Notes: generated by a model not told the origin, from the sequence alone. Shown: positions 8,822 to 17,796, counted from the first letter of the stretch. The stretch is DNA of 64,000 nt from Sphingomonas sp. (GCA_003248865.1 QFPK01000007.1:87530-151529), one strand, 5' to 3'. A program made the numbers and translations.

Positions 8822-9151
8822 CTATTCAGCGATCTTCATCAACCGCCGCGCGGCGGGCGCCAGCACGGATGACAGGTCGTTGCCGCGTTTCAGCGCCTGC
8901 CCGGCTTCGCCGAACAGGCAATATTGCCCCTGCTTCAGCCTCAGCGAGGGGTCTTTCACCAGCCGGAACTCGGGGCGTTCGCTGGCGCGGCGAAAGGCGG
9001 AGAAGGTTGCCGTGCGGGCACTGAAATCGATGGCGTAGTCGCGCCATTCGCCGGCCGCGACCATCTGGCCATAGAGTTGCAGGATTCGGTTGATTTCCGT
9101 CCTGTCGAAGACGATCTGCCCGCCGCCGGTTGGAAGCGGGATGACGTTCAA
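8822..9151 (-). CDS. DUF2794 domain protein
   Basis: A 109-residue cytoplasmic protein of the DUF2794 family, found widely in alphaproteobacteria and functionally uncharacterised. The family core EINRILQLYGQMVAAGEWRDYAIDF and the later FRRASERPEFRLVK and LKRGNDL segments are clear. No ATG is available before the conserved core; the start is a TTG at 9149-9151 that overlaps the cysE stop as TTGA, so it is translated by coupling to cysE. The conserved pairing suggests a link to cysteine or sulfur metabolism, but that is inference. Confidence 0.85.
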   Translation of the reverse strand: MNVIPLPTGGGQIVFDRTEINRILQLYGQMVAAGEWRDYAIDFSARTATFSAFRRASERPEFRLVKDPSLRLKQGQYCLFGEAGQALKRGNDLSSVLAPAARRLMKIAE

Positions 9152-9828
9152 GCCGCCTCGCCGCCTGACTTGCGGGTTTCGCGCTCATAGGCATCCAGCC
9201 GGGCGCGCATCGATTCGAGCTCGCACTTCAGGATTTCATATTTCTGCGTGACCGGATCGAACTTGTCGGAGCAGGGGGTGCCATAGGGCACGAAGGCCGG
9301 CTCTTCTTTCACCAGCATCGGCACCGGCTTGGCCGGGATGCCGATCATGGTCGCGCCTGCCGGCACATCCTTGGTGACGACGGCGTTGGCGCCGATCTTG
9401 GAGCCTTGGCCCACCATGATCGGGCCCAGCACGGCCGCGTGCAGCGAGATCACCACATCGTCGCCGATGGTTGGATGGCGCTTGCCGGCAAGACCGTTGG
9501 TGGGGTTGGTACCGCCCAGCGTCGCGCCCTGGTAGATGGTGACATTGTCGCCGATCTCGGAGGTCTCGCCGATCACCACGAAGCCATGGTCGATGAACAG
9601 ATTCTTCCCGATCTTGGCACCGGGGTGAATGTCAATTGCGGTCAGGAAGCGGCTGAAATGATTGACCATCCGTGCCAGCAGGAACAGGTCCGCCCGATAC
9701 AGCGCGTGCGCAACCCGGTGGAAGCCGACCGCCCAGACTCCGGGGTAGGTCAGGATTTCCCAGCGCGAACGCGGCGCGGGATCCCGCGCACGAATGCTCG
9801 ACAGATAGGAGGTGAGAGAGTCAAACAT
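9148..9828 (-). CDS. cysE: Serine O-acetyltransferase (EpsC/CysE type)
   Basis: Transfers acetyl from acetyl-CoA to serine, giving O-acetylserine for cysteine synthesis. The 226-residue chain is the shorter EpsC-type form. After an N-terminal helical part, the left-handed beta-helix begins near residue 65 with IDIHPGAKIGKNLFIDHG. The catalytic His lies in this IDHG motif, and VIGETSEIGDNVTIYQG and GAKIGANAVV-like hexapeptide repeats follow, then GIPAKPV. The last 40 residues are charged and coiled. It heads a two-gene unit with the DUF2794 gene and diverges from a sulfite-exporter-like gene. Confidence 0.92.
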   Translation of the reverse strand: MFDSLTSYLSSIRARDPAPRSRWEILTYPGVWAVGFHRVAHALYRADLFLLARMVNHFSRFLTAIDIHPGAKIGKNLFIDHGFVVIGETSEIGDNVTIYQGATLGGTNPTNGLAGKRHPTIGDDVVISLHAAVLGPIMVGQGSKIGANAVVTKDVPAGATMIGIPAKPVPMLVKEEPAFVPYGTPCSDKFDPVTQKYEILKCELESMRARLDAYERETRKSGGEAA

Positions 9829-9997
9829 TCCGGTGCGCGCCTTGTCTCAATGTGAGCGTGACATAATCCCAAGCGCGGCTCAATTCCAGATGGCTGAAAA
9901 TATGGGGTGTTTGGCGCATTCGGCATAGCGTGGGTTCTGCCCGTGACAGCCCTGCTATCTTGCCGGATCGCGCCGGGCCTGCCAGTCAGCGCGCGCA

Positions 9998-10750
9998 ATG
10001 GAATTCGGACCCGACTTTTTCACCTTCATGGCCGTGGGCTTTCTGGCGCAGCTTGTGGACGGCGCGCTGGGCATGGCGTTTGGCGTGATCTCCACCAGTG
10101 CGCTGGTCGCGCTGGGCGTGCCGCCAGCGGCCGCCTCTGCCGGTGTGCACACCGTGGAAACGGTGACAACGGCGGTGTCCGGCACCAGTCATGCGCTCGC
10201 CCGTAACGTGGACTGGAAGCTGTTCGCCCGCATCGCCGTTCCCGGCGTGATCGGCGCGGTGGCCGGGGCCTATATCCTCACCAGCATCCCGGCCGACAAG
10301 GCGAAGCCGCTGATCCAGGCCTATCTGGGCCTGCTGGGGCTGTGGATCTTCTGGCGGGGCTTCCGCCATATCCATGTGGAACGCGAACCCAAGGTGGTGG
10401 AACCGCTGGGTCTGGTGGGCGGCTTCATGGATGCGGCCGGCGGCGGTGGCTGGGGCCCGATCGTGACCTCCAACCTGATCGTGCAGGGCAAGTCCCCCCG
10501 CCACACCATCGGAACGGTGAACGCGGCGGAATTCTTCGTCACGACCAGTGCCGCCATCACCTTCATCTACCATCTGGGCTGGGAAGTGGTGACGGTTGCG
10601 ACGCTCGGCATTCTGGCGGGCGGCGTGATCGCGGCGCCCTTCGGCGCGATTCTCGCGAAGAAGCTGCGCGCCGATACGCTGATGATAATGGTGGGCGCGG
10701 TGCTGATGCTGACCAGCGCCTTCGGGATCTGGCGCTACGTTTCGGCCTGA
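9998..10750 (+). CDS. TSUP-family membrane exporter (TauE/SafE, DUF81)
   Basis: A 250-residue inner-membrane protein with about seven or eight hydrophobic segments. It begins FTFMAVGFLAQLVDGALGMAFGV, the characteristic N-terminal repeat of TauE/SafE transporters; the second repeat starts near residue 140 with GGFMDAAGGGGWGPIVTSNL. Members move sulfite, sulfoacetate or other organosulfur anions. Its location opposite cysE supports a sulfur role, although the substrate is unknown. The stop codon overlaps the 3' end of the convergent cyclophilin gene by 16 bases. Confidence 0.85.
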   Translation: MEFGPDFFTFMAVGFLAQLVDGALGMAFGVISTSALVALGVPPAAASAGVHTVETVTTAVSGTSHALARNVDWKLFARIAVPGVIGAVAGAYILTSIPADKAKPLIQAYLGLLGLWIFWRGFRHIHVEREPKVVEPLGLVGGFMDAAGGGGWGPIVTSNLIVQGKSPRHTIGTVNAAEFFVTTSAAITFIYHLGWEVVTVATLGILAGGVIAAPFGAILAKKLRADTLMIMVGAVLMLTSAFGIWRYVSA

Positions 10751-11622
10751 TCCGCGCGCCGCACCGGCGGCATCAGGTTGCAGATGTCCGCGCCGCCTGC
10801 GGGCCGGATGAAGAAGGTATCGCGCCGGTTGGCGCGCGAATCCGCCCATTTCGCAAGGCTGGCCCCGCCCAGAACTTCGAATCGCGGCTGCTGCGCCACC
10901 GGCAGTTCGCTCGCCATCCGCGCGGACACCAACGGCACGCGCTCCGCCGCCGTCTCATACATCCCCAGCCCGCCGGTTCCACGCGGCAGGGCAGACAGCA
11001 GTTCCTGCCCCTGAAGCACGCGGCCGACGAGCGCGATATTTCGATCCAGATGGCGCGGGCCATGGCCGATCACGACATACAGCTCTGCGCCCGTCCCGGT
11101 GTCCGGCGGCATGTTGCGGCCCACGCCCACCATCGTCGGGCAGTGCGGCAGCCAATGCTGTTTGCCGTCGGTTGCCACAGGCCAGCCGCCCGCGAAGCCG
11201 ACGGTGGCGCCATAGGCATCGGCATAGGGCAGGGCTGTGAAGCCGGGCGGCGTGCCCGGCCGTTCATAGCCATCTTCCGGCCGCGCCACGATCCCGGCGG
11301 GCAGGGCAGCCTTTTCCGTCGGGTCACCCCATTGCACGACGTAATTTTCCTGCACCCGCACGATCTGGGCATGGCGGGGGAACCAGCCGTCTTTTACAAG
11401 CGCCCTGATATTGGCGACATGGGTGGGGGCAAAGGCCGGCGCCAGCTGGATCGCCACCTTTCGCCCACCGGCAAATTCCAGCAGCAGCACGTCAGCGGGG
11501 GCGATTGCCTGCCAGTCCGAAGCCGGGGCTGCGGCCACGATTTCACCGGGCGAGGGCGGGCTGGCAGGCTGGGCCAGCGCAGATGTGGCAACCAGAAGAG
11601 CGGCGAGAGCGAGGTGTTTCAT
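10735..11622 (-). CDS. Secreted cyclophilin-type peptidyl-prolyl isomerase
   Basis: A 295-residue exported protein. Residues 1-18 form a signal peptide (MKHLALAALLVATSALAQ), which decides the start at 11622; the open frame upstream begins with an implausible leader. The cyclophilin core is recognisable by AIQLAPAFAPTHVANIRALV, FPRHAQIVRVQENYVVQWGDP and the later TMVGVGRNMPPDTGTGAELYVVIGHG. The family catalyses cis-trans isomerisation of prolyl bonds, here probably in the periplasm. It diverges from oxyR with about 100 bases between the starts. Confidence 0.85.
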   Translation of the reverse strand: MKHLALAALLVATSALAQPASPPSPGEIVAAAPASDWQAIAPADVLLLEFAGGRKVAIQLAPAFAPTHVANIRALVKDGWFPRHAQIVRVQENYVVQWGDPTEKAALPAGIVARPEDGYERPGTPPGFTALPYADAYGATVGFAGGWPVATDGKQHWLPHCPTMVGVGRNMPPDTGTGAELYVVIGHGPRHLDRNIALVGRVLQGQELLSALPRGTGGLGMYETAAERVPLVSARMASELPVAQQPRFEVLGGASLAKWADSRANRRDTFFIRPAGGADICNLMPPVRRADQAET

Positions 11623-11726
11623 CGCCCCAGCCTGCCATCGCCCGCAAACTTGCGCCAGCGGCCAGTTATCGAAACACTTTGTCGCAGGCGTTGAATTCAT
11701 CGATTGGGCAACTTAATCAAACAGGA

Positions 11727-12632
11727 ATGATCTACCTGCCCACCATCAAGCAGCTGCAATATCTGGTCGCCCTTCACCGCACCCGTCACTTCGGCAAGGC
11801 GGCGGAGGCCTGCTATGTCACGCAATCCACCCTGTCCGCCGGCCTGCGGGAGCTGGAAACACTACTCGGCGTGACACTGGTGGAGCGCAATCGCCGCGTC
11901 GTGCGCTTCACACCGCTGGGCGAAGCCGTGGTGCAACGGGCATGGCGCCTGCTGGCAGAGGCCGATTCCATCGCCGAACTGGCGCGCGCCGCCGGGCAGC
12001 CGCTGGCCAGCGAACTGCGGCTGGGCGTCATCCCCACCATCGCGCCCTTCCTGCTGCCCGCGCTGCTGCCGCGCCTGCGCGCCGAATGGCCGGACCTGAA
12101 GCTGTTCCTGCGCGAGGAACAGTCAGGGCAGGCCTGCGAGGCACTGGCGCGCGGCCAGCTCGATTGCCTGCTGCTGGCCTTGCCCTACAATTGCGGCGAC
12201 ATCGAATTCGAACCGCTGTTCGACGATCCGATCCGCTTCGCCTTCCACCCCGACGACCTGCCCGACCCACCCACGACGGTCGCCCCGGACAGCATCGACG
12301 AAGCCCGGCTGCTGCTGCTGGAAGACGGCCACTGCCTGAAGGACCATGCGCTGGCCGCCTGCAGCCGTGCCACCTTCCGCCCCGACCAGTCCGTGCTGGG
12401 CACCTCGCTCCACACGCTGGTGCAGATGGTCGACAACCGCATCGGCATGACCCTGCTACCGCAGATGGCCATTGACGCCGGCATCCTCAGCAACACCGCC
12501 ATCCAGACCCGCCCACTGGCCAGCCCGGACGCCAAACGCACAGTCGCACTGGCCTGGCGTCCCTCCAGCCCGCGCGCGGAGGAATATCGGCTGTTCGCCA
12601 AGGCGTTGAAGGAAGCGCGGGCGGGGCGCTGA
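11727..12632 (+). CDS. oxyR: LysR-type hydrogen peroxide regulator OxyR
   Basis: A 301-residue LysR regulator. The N-terminal winged helix (about residues 5-65) contains HFGKAAEACYVTQSTLSAGLRELE. The redox pair is present: C203 in EDGHCLKDHALAAC and C212, the same 9-residue spacing as the peroxide-sensing cysteines of E. coli OxyR (C199/C208). That pairing is the main reason to call OxyR rather than a generic LysR protein. No catalase or peroxiredoxin gene lies beside it, so its targets are elsewhere. The start ATG follows an ACAGGA ribosome site. Confidence 0.9.
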   Translation: MIYLPTIKQLQYLVALHRTRHFGKAAEACYVTQSTLSAGLRELETLLGVTLVERNRRVVRFTPLGEAVVQRAWRLLAEADSIAELARAAGQPLASELRLGVIPTIAPFLLPALLPRLRAEWPDLKLFLREEQSGQACEALARGQLDCLLLALPYNCGDIEFEPLFDDPIRFAFHPDDLPDPPTTVAPDSIDEARLLLLEDGHCLKDHALAACSRATFRPDQSVLGTSLHTLVQMVDNRIGMTLLPQMAIDAGILSNTAIQTRPLASPDAKRTVALAWRPSSPRAEEYRLFAKALKEARAGR

Positions 12633-12639
12633 CGAAGTT

Positions 12640-12870
12640 TTTTGCCTCCGGCGGGCAGGGAAATGGTTTCCCTGCACCCTCGACATTGGCGCCGCGCGCT
12701 ACTTTGATGTCGTGCGCGTGACGTAGTTTGGTTACCTGCGGCGCTGGAGTTTGCTGGCGCCGCAGGCAGTAAACTGATCCGTCAGCACAACCTCGCCGAA
12801 AGACCCTCTAATGTGGGTGCAGGGAGATCATCTCCCTGCCTGGGTGAAGGGGCAGAGCCCCTTCATTCTC
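12640..12870. repeat. Composite four-hairpin intergenic element, copy 2
   Basis: Second full copy, again between convergent genes. (a) 12655-12675: GCAGGGAAA/TTTCCCTGC. (b) arms 12735-12744 and 12757-12766: CCTGCGGCGC/GCGCCGCAGG. (c) 12819-12839: GCAGGGAGAT/ATCTCCCTGC. (d) 12845-12865: TGAAGGGGC/GCCCCTTCA. Compared with copy 1, stem d has three double compensatory substitutions (A-T to G-C, C-G to A-T, C-G to G-C) and stem c has one (C-G to A-T), so the pairing itself is maintained. The flanking words ATGTGGGTGCAGGGAG and CGTCAGCACAAC are shared. Confidence 0.8.
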
Positions 12871-12874
12871 CAAC

Positions 12875-13897
12875 TTACCCCCGCTTGGCAGCCTTCAGCT
12901 CCGCATAAAGCGCCTTGGCAGGAATCGGCGGGGCGCCCAGTTCGGCTGCCTTCACCAGCTGCACAAGCCGGGCGTTCACCGGGGCGCTCAACCCCAGCCG
13001 GGCGGCGAGACGGACCAGTTCGCCCTGCAGATAATCCACTTCGGTCGGGCGCCCGCGCACGAGATCGTCTGCCATGGAGGAGCGCGCATGCGGGTCGACA
13101 CGCACCTTGTTGCCGCCGCCCGCTGCCATGACATAGCCGTAGATGGCGTCGGGCAGGCTCATGATCTGCGGCATCAGTTTCAGTGGCATGGCGACTGCAT
13201 CCACCGGCTCGATCCGGGCGGCTTTCAGCAGCGCGAGCCCCTCGCTCATGGCGAGCGCCCAGGATCGGCGATAGTCGCGCTGGCCGAATTCCTCGGCGAG
13301 GCTGACGCCGGACACGGCATTGATCGCGTTGTTCAGGTTCACCAGCAGCTTGCCCCACTGGATTCCCACGATGTTGGCGCTCTTCTTCAGCTCGAACGAG
13401 CGGCTGAGCAGCGCCTCGAAGGGCGCCAGCGCGGGGCTGTCCTCCACCACCAGCCCGCCTGCGGTGCCGCGATGGAAATGGGCCGGGCCGCGCTGGGCGA
13501 CATTGAAGGGCACCATGCCGGCCAACACCGTCCGCCCGGGCAGGGCAGCGCGCAGGGCGTCTGCGTTGGAAACGCCATTCTGGAAACTGATGATCAGCGC
13601 GCCGGGCGGGGCATGGGCTGCGATGGCCGCCGCCGCATCCTGCGTCTGCATGCTTTTCACGGTAACCAGCACCAGATCCGCACCTGAAAGCGCGGCCGGA
13701 TCGGTCGTGGGCGTATAGTCCGTGACTGTCTCGTCCAGCCCGTCCACGTCAGTCAGGTGCAGGCCGTCTTTCAGGGCGTCCAGCATGGACGGGCGGCCGA
13801 TCAGGCTGACATCGGCATCGCGGGCCAGCAGGCCGCCGACATAGATTCCAATCATTCCGGCGCCGAAAACTGCGACTTTTGCGCGTGTGCTCACCAT
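12875..13897 (-). CDS. 2-dehydropantoate 2-reductase family protein
   Basis: NADPH-dependent ketopantoate reductase family, 340 residues; in pantothenate synthesis it makes pantoate. The N-terminal Rossmann motif VAVFGAGMIGIYVGG (GxGxIG) is at residues 8-22. The conserved K-S-M-Q segment follows in VTVKSMQTQD, and the C-terminal helical domain holds WGKLLVNLNNAINAVSG with the catalytic Lys and Asn. Sphingomonads often have more than one homologue and some act on other 2-keto acids, so panE is plausible but not certain. It diverges from a quinone-oxidoreductase gene. Confidence 0.85.
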   Translation of the reverse strand: MVSTRAKVAVFGAGMIGIYVGGLLARDADVSLIGRPSMLDALKDGLHLTDVDGLDETVTDYTPTTDPAALSGADLVLVTVKSMQTQDAAAAIAAHAPPGALIISFQNGVSNADALRAALPGRTVLAGMVPFNVAQRGPAHFHRGTAGGLVVEDSPALAPFEALLSRSFELKKSANIVGIQWGKLLVNLNNAINAVSGVSLAEEFGQRDYRRSWALAMSEGLALLKAARIEPVDAVAMPLKLMPQIMSLPDAIYGYVMAAGGGNKVRVDPHARSSMADDLVRGRPTEVDYLQGELVRLAARLGLSAPVNARLVQLVKAAELGAPPIPAKALYAELKAAKRG

Positions 13898-13953
13898 TGC
13901 CTCCCGCTCGATGCCATGCCTATCTGCCCGTCATTGAAGCGAGGGAGAAGCTG

Positions 13954-14928
13954 ATGAAAGCGCTGCTGTGTGTGGAACATGGCCCGCCGGAGAAACTGGT
14001 GGTTCAGGACGTTCCCGAACCGGAGCCCGGCAAAGGTGAAGTCCGCATCGTGATGAAGGCGGCGGGCGTGAATTTCCCCGACGTGCTGATCATCCAGAAT
14101 CTCTATCAGTTCAAACCGCCGCTGCCTTTCAGCCCGGGCGGGGAAGCCGCCGGCATCGTCGATGCGGTGGGCGAGGGTGTCACCCGCTTCAAGGCGGGAG
14201 ATAAGGTGATCGCCATGACCGGCAACGGCGCCTTCCGCGAGAAGTTCCTGGCGCATGAGCGGCAGGTGATCCCGATGGCGGGCGACATGCCGTTCGATGT
14301 CGCCGCGGGCTTCACCATGACTTACGGCACCTCTCACCATGCGCTGAAGCAGCGCGCCCGATTGCAGCCGGGCGAAACCCTGCTGGTGCTGGGCGCGGCC
14401 GGCGGCGTAGGCCTTGCCGCCGTGGAGCTGGGCAAGCTGATGGGCGCGAAGGTGATCGCGGCCGCCTCGTCCGACGACAAGCTGGCGCTGACGCGCGAAT
14501 ATGGCGCGGACGAGACCATCAACTACACCACCGAGGATTTGAAGGATCGGGTGAAGGAGCTGACGGGCGGCAAGGGCGTGGACGTGATCTATGATCCCGT
14601 TGGCGACAAATTTGCCGAGCCCGCCTTCCGCTCCATCGCCTGGAACGGTCGTTATCTGGTGGTGGGCTTCGCGGCCGGGGAGATCCCGAAGCTGCCGCTG
14701 AATCTGCCGCTGATCAAGGGCGCCTCCATCGTGGGCGTGTTCTGGGGCGCCTTCACCCAGCACGAACCCAAAGTGCATGAAGCCAATATGGCGGAGCTGC
14801 TGACCTGGTTCGCGCAAGGCAAGCTGAAACCCCATGTGTCGGCACACCTGCCGCTGGAGCGGGGGGCGGAAGGCATCCGCCTGCTGATGGACCGCAAGGC
14901 CAAGGGCAAGGTGATCCTGACGGCCTGA
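13954..14928 (+). CDS. NADPH:quinone oxidoreductase, zinc-free MDR family
   Basis: A 324-residue medium-chain dehydrogenase/reductase. The N-terminal GroES-like part contains AAGVNFPDVLIIQNLYQFKP and lacks the zinc ligands of alcohol dehydrogenases. The coenzyme motif is LVLGAAGGVGLAAVELGKLMGA near residue 145, typical of quinone oxidoreductases binding NADPH. The YDPVGDKF segment follows. The start at 13954 is preceded by GAGGGAG at the right distance; an upstream in-frame start has no such site. Substrate is unknown. Confidence 0.87.
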   Translation: MKALLCVEHGPPEKLVVQDVPEPEPGKGEVRIVMKAAGVNFPDVLIIQNLYQFKPPLPFSPGGEAAGIVDAVGEGVTRFKAGDKVIAMTGNGAFREKFLAHERQVIPMAGDMPFDVAAGFTMTYGTSHHALKQRARLQPGETLLVLGAAGGVGLAAVELGKLMGAKVIAAASSDDKLALTREYGADETINYTTEDLKDRVKELTGGKGVDVIYDPVGDKFAEPAFRSIAWNGRYLVVGFAAGEIPKLPLNLPLIKGASIVGVFWGAFTQHEPKVHEANMAELLTWFAQGKLKPHVSAHLPLERGAEGIRLLMDRKAKGKVILTA

Positions 14929-14988
14929 TACGGGAGAAGCATCGGGCCTTTGCTTCCTGCGGAGGGCAGGAAAATAATCTGCCTGCCG

Positions 14989-16185
14989 CTATCGGAAATG
15001 TTCCGCGTCGCCGCCGCCGGTGAAGATATCCGCTTCATCGGCGTCGGCATTCGGCGTGCGGTGCACATAGGCGAGGATGCCGAGCCCGATCAGGGCTGAC
15101 AGCAGCGAGCCGCCATAGACGCCCATCTTCACGGCCAGTTCCACGCCGTCGCCGTGGAAGGCGAGCTTGCCGATAAACAGGCTCATGGTGAAGCCGATGC
15201 CGGCGACGAAGCCCATGCCGATGATGGCGGGAAGCGTGCCGGGGCGCTGCGCTTTCAGCAGAAGGCTGCCGAGCAGGGTGCCCAGCGTGATGCCCAGCGG
15301 CTTGCCCAGCAGCAGGCCCAGCCCGATTCCCATGCTGACGGGGTGGGTGACGGCGGCCGCGAAACCGCTGCCGACGGTGGCGCCTGCGCTCGCCAGCGCA
15401 AAGGCCGGCATCACGCCGTAATGCACATAGGGGCGCATGCTGTGTTCCAGATTGATCAGCAGGGATTCGCCGTGCGCGTTGCGCATGGGGATGGCGAGCG
15501 CCGCCAGCACGCCGGCTATTGTGGGGTTCACGCCCGACATCTGCATGCAGACCCACATCGGCATCGCCAGCAGCATGTAGAGGCCGTGCCAGTTGCGGCG
15601 GAAACGGCCGAGCAGCAGCATCGGGATGTAGAAGGCGCCAACGCCCGCCAGCCAGCCGAGGTGCAGGGTGTCGGTGTAGAAGAAGGCGATCACCAGGATG
15701 GCGATCAGGTCGTCTACCACGGCGATGGCGAGCAGGAATATCTTCAGCGGTGCGGGCACGCGGCGGCCCAGCAGCGCCACGACGCCGAGCGCAAAGGCGA
15801 TGTCTGTGGCGGTGGGGATGGCCCAGCCGTGCTGGTAATCGCCGCCATGGTTGATCGCGAGGAAGATGAGGGCAGGGCAGAGCACCCCGCCCAGCGCCGC
15901 GATCAAGGGCAGCATGGCGGTGGAGGCGCTGGAGAGCGCGCCCTCAGTGAGTTCGCGTTTCAGTTCCAGCCCGACATAGAAGAAGAACACCGCCATCAGC
16001 AGGTTCTTCACCCATTCGGTGAGCGTCATGGAGATTTCGAGCCCGCCGAAGCTGACGCTGCCCACGCTCTGCAGCGCGGCGGACTGCATCGGCGCCCATG
16101 GTGAATTCGCCAGCATCATTGCGGTGACGGCGGACAGCAGCAGGACGATGCCCGGCCAGGCTTCGGAGGGGATCTTGCGGAGCAT
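14989..16185 (-). CDS. nhaA: Na+/H+ antiporter NhaA
   Basis: Exchanges cytoplasmic sodium for external protons in the inner membrane and helps in pH and salt homeostasis. The 398-residue protein has about twelve hydrophobic segments. The ion-binding pair is in LLAIAVVDDLIAILV (adjacent Asp residues), and the upstream PTATDIAFALGV assembly loop is intact. It converges with the quinone oxidoreductase gene across 60 bases that contain only a weak GCAGG-type dyad, and diverges from the tatD gene. Confidence 0.95.
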   Translation of the reverse strand: MLRKIPSEAWPGIVLLLSAVTAMMLANSPWAPMQSAALQSVGSVSFGGLEISMTLTEWVKNLLMAVFFFYVGLELKRELTEGALSSASTAMLPLIAALGGVLCPALIFLAINHGGDYQHGWAIPTATDIAFALGVVALLGRRVPAPLKIFLLAIAVVDDLIAILVIAFFYTDTLHLGWLAGVGAFYIPMLLLGRFRRNWHGLYMLLAMPMWVCMQMSGVNPTIAGVLAALAIPMRNAHGESLLINLEHSMRPYVHYGVMPAFALASAGATVGSGFAAAVTHPVSMGIGLGLLLGKPLGITLGTLLGSLLLKAQRPGTLPAIIGMGFVAGIGFTMSLFIGKLAFHGDGVELAVKMGVYGGSLLSALIGLGILAYVHRTPNADADEADIFTGGGDAEHFR

Positions 16186-16249
16186 GGTGATGTTCTAGCG
16201 GGCGAGGCCGAGATTGAAACCCATCGGCGGACAGGCCACATGCAAAGCC

Positions 16250-17026
16250 ATGCTGATCGATTCCCATTGCCATCTGAACTATCCGGGCCTTGTCGAGGAC
16301 GAGGCCGGCGTGATCGCGCGGGCGCGGGAGGCCGGGCTGTCGGCGATGATCTCCATCTCTACCCGGGAGCGGGAGTGGGCGGACGTGATCGCGGGCGCGG
16401 AGCGCCACGCGGACGTGTTCGCGACCGTTGGCATCCACCCGCATGAGGCGGACCAGCACCCCGATATCGACACCGCGCGGCTGGTGTCGACAGCGGCGCA
16501 CCCGAAGGTGGTGGGGATCGGGGAGACGGGCCTCGACTATTTCTATGACAAGTCTGATCGGGAGCGGCAGCGGCGGTCGTTCCTGTCGCACATCGCGGCG
16601 TCGCGGCAGATGCAGTTGCCGATGGTGGTGCACACCCGCGACGCGGAAGATGATACCATCGAGATGCTGGGGCGGGAGACGGCCGCCGGCGCTTTCCCGA
16701 TGGTGATCCATTGCTTTACCGGATCGCAGCGGCTGGCGGAGGCCTGCCTGGATCTCGGGGCCTATATCTCTCTGTCGGGCATCGTCACCTTCAAGAATGC
16801 GAAGGCGTTGCAGGAGACGGCGAAGACGATTCCTGCCGACCGGCTGCTGATCGAGACGGACTCGCCCTTCCTGGCGCCGGTGCCGATGCGCGGGAAGGTG
16901 TGCGAGCCGGCCTATGTAACGCACACGGCGAAATTCCTGGCGGAGCTGCGTGGCGAATCTGTTGAAGACCTGATGGGAACAACGCGCCATAATACGCTGA
17001 ACCTGTTCACCAAGATGGACGGATAA
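16250..17026 (+). CDS. TatD-family metal-dependent deoxyribonuclease/hydrolase
   Basis: A 258-residue TIM-barrel phosphohydrolase. Two-metal ligands are visible: DSHCHLN at residues 4-10, GETGLDYF near residue 95, MVVHTRDAEDD, HCFTG, and ETDSPFLAPVP near residue 205. Start 16250 gives the normal N-terminus; the frame extends slightly upstream without support. Members are 3'-5' DNases or related hydrolases. The stop overlaps the next gene's start by one base (TAATG). In many alphaproteobacteria this pair follows metG and holB; here metG and holB are about 33 kb away. Confidence 0.92.
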   Translation: MLIDSHCHLNYPGLVEDEAGVIARAREAGLSAMISISTREREWADVIAGAERHADVFATVGIHPHEADQHPDIDTARLVSTAAHPKVVGIGETGLDYFYDKSDRERQRRSFLSHIAASRQMQLPMVVHTRDAEDDTIEMLGRETAAGAFPMVIHCFTGSQRLAEACLDLGAYISLSGIVTFKNAKALQETAKTIPADRLLIETDSPFLAPVPMRGKVCEPAYVTHTAKFLAELRGESVEDLMGTTRHNTLNLFTKMDG

Positions 17027-17796
17027 TGAAGCTGGTGATGCTGGGCTCGGGCACGTCCTCAGGCGTGCCGCGCATCGGCAATGACTGGGGGCGTTGTGAC
17101 CCCGCCAATCCGAAGAACCGGCGGCGGCGGGTGTCCGTTCTGGTAGAATTGGGATCGACGCGCCTCTTGGTGGATACCGGCCCCGACCTTCGAGAACAGC
17201 TGCTGGACGCCGACGTCGACTGGCTGACGGCCGTTCTCTACACCCACGACCATGCCGATCATTGCCATGGCATCGACGATCTGCGGCCGCTGTTCCATGC
17301 CCGAGGCACCGAGATCGACTGCTATATGGACGAGGCGACGCGGGCCGGCATTCGTTCGCGGTTCCAATATGTGTTCGCCGGGCGTTCGGGCTATCCGCCG
17401 ACGGCTAAGGCGCATTTGTTGCGGGACGATATGCAGTTCGGGCCGATCCGTGTTCGCCCGTTCCGTCAGGCGCATGGGCCCATCCATTCCATCGGCTATC
17501 GCTTTGACGCGGATGGCGTTTCGATCGGCTATTCCACCGATGTCAGCGAAATTCCGGCGGAGAGCTGGCCGCTGCTGGAGGGGCTGGATTTGTGGGTTGT
17601 GGATGCCCTGCGCCGGGCGCCTCACCCCACGCACAGCCATCTCGACCAGACGCTGGGCTGGATCGAGCGGGTTTCTCCGGGCGAAGCGTGGTTGACTCAT
17701 ATGGACCAGAGCATGGACCATGCGGAACTGACGGCTGAGCTGCCGCCGGGCGTGAGCCCGGGCTGGGACGGCCGCATCTGGGAGCCAACGCCATGA
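17026..17796 (+). CDS. Metallo-beta-lactamase-fold hydrolase (PhnP-like)
   Basis: A 256-residue MBL-fold protein. It begins MLGSGTSSGVPRIGNDWG, the PhnP/RNase Z-like opening, and carries the two-zinc signature THDHADHCHGIDDLR near residue 75. Further ligands fall in the HGPIHSIGYRF region, a YSTDVSEIP segment and a terminal LTHMDQSMDH. This subfamily is usually annotated as phosphodiesterase-like. It is translationally coupled to tatD upstream and to a small membrane protein downstream (ATGA overlap). Confidence 0.9.
   Translation: MKLVMLGSGTSSGVPRIGNDWGRCDPANPKNRRRRVSVLVELGSTRLLVDTGPDLREQLLDADVDWLTAVLYTHDHADHCHGIDDLRPLFHARGTEIDCYMDEATRAGIRSRFQYVFAGRSGYPPTAKAHLLRDDMQFGPIRVRPFRQAHGPIHSIGYRFDADGVSIGYSTDVSEIPAESWPLLEGLDLWVVDALRRAPHPTHSHLDQTLGWIERVSPGEAWLTHMDQSMDHAELTAELPPGVSPGWDGRIWEPTP

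Noticed and set aside
8672..8872. Small peptide frame containing MWVQG, with a similar one at 12811
   Set aside because: The similarity comes from the shared hairpin element, not from protein selection. Differences follow the base pairing of the stems, and the frames diverge after the repeat ends.
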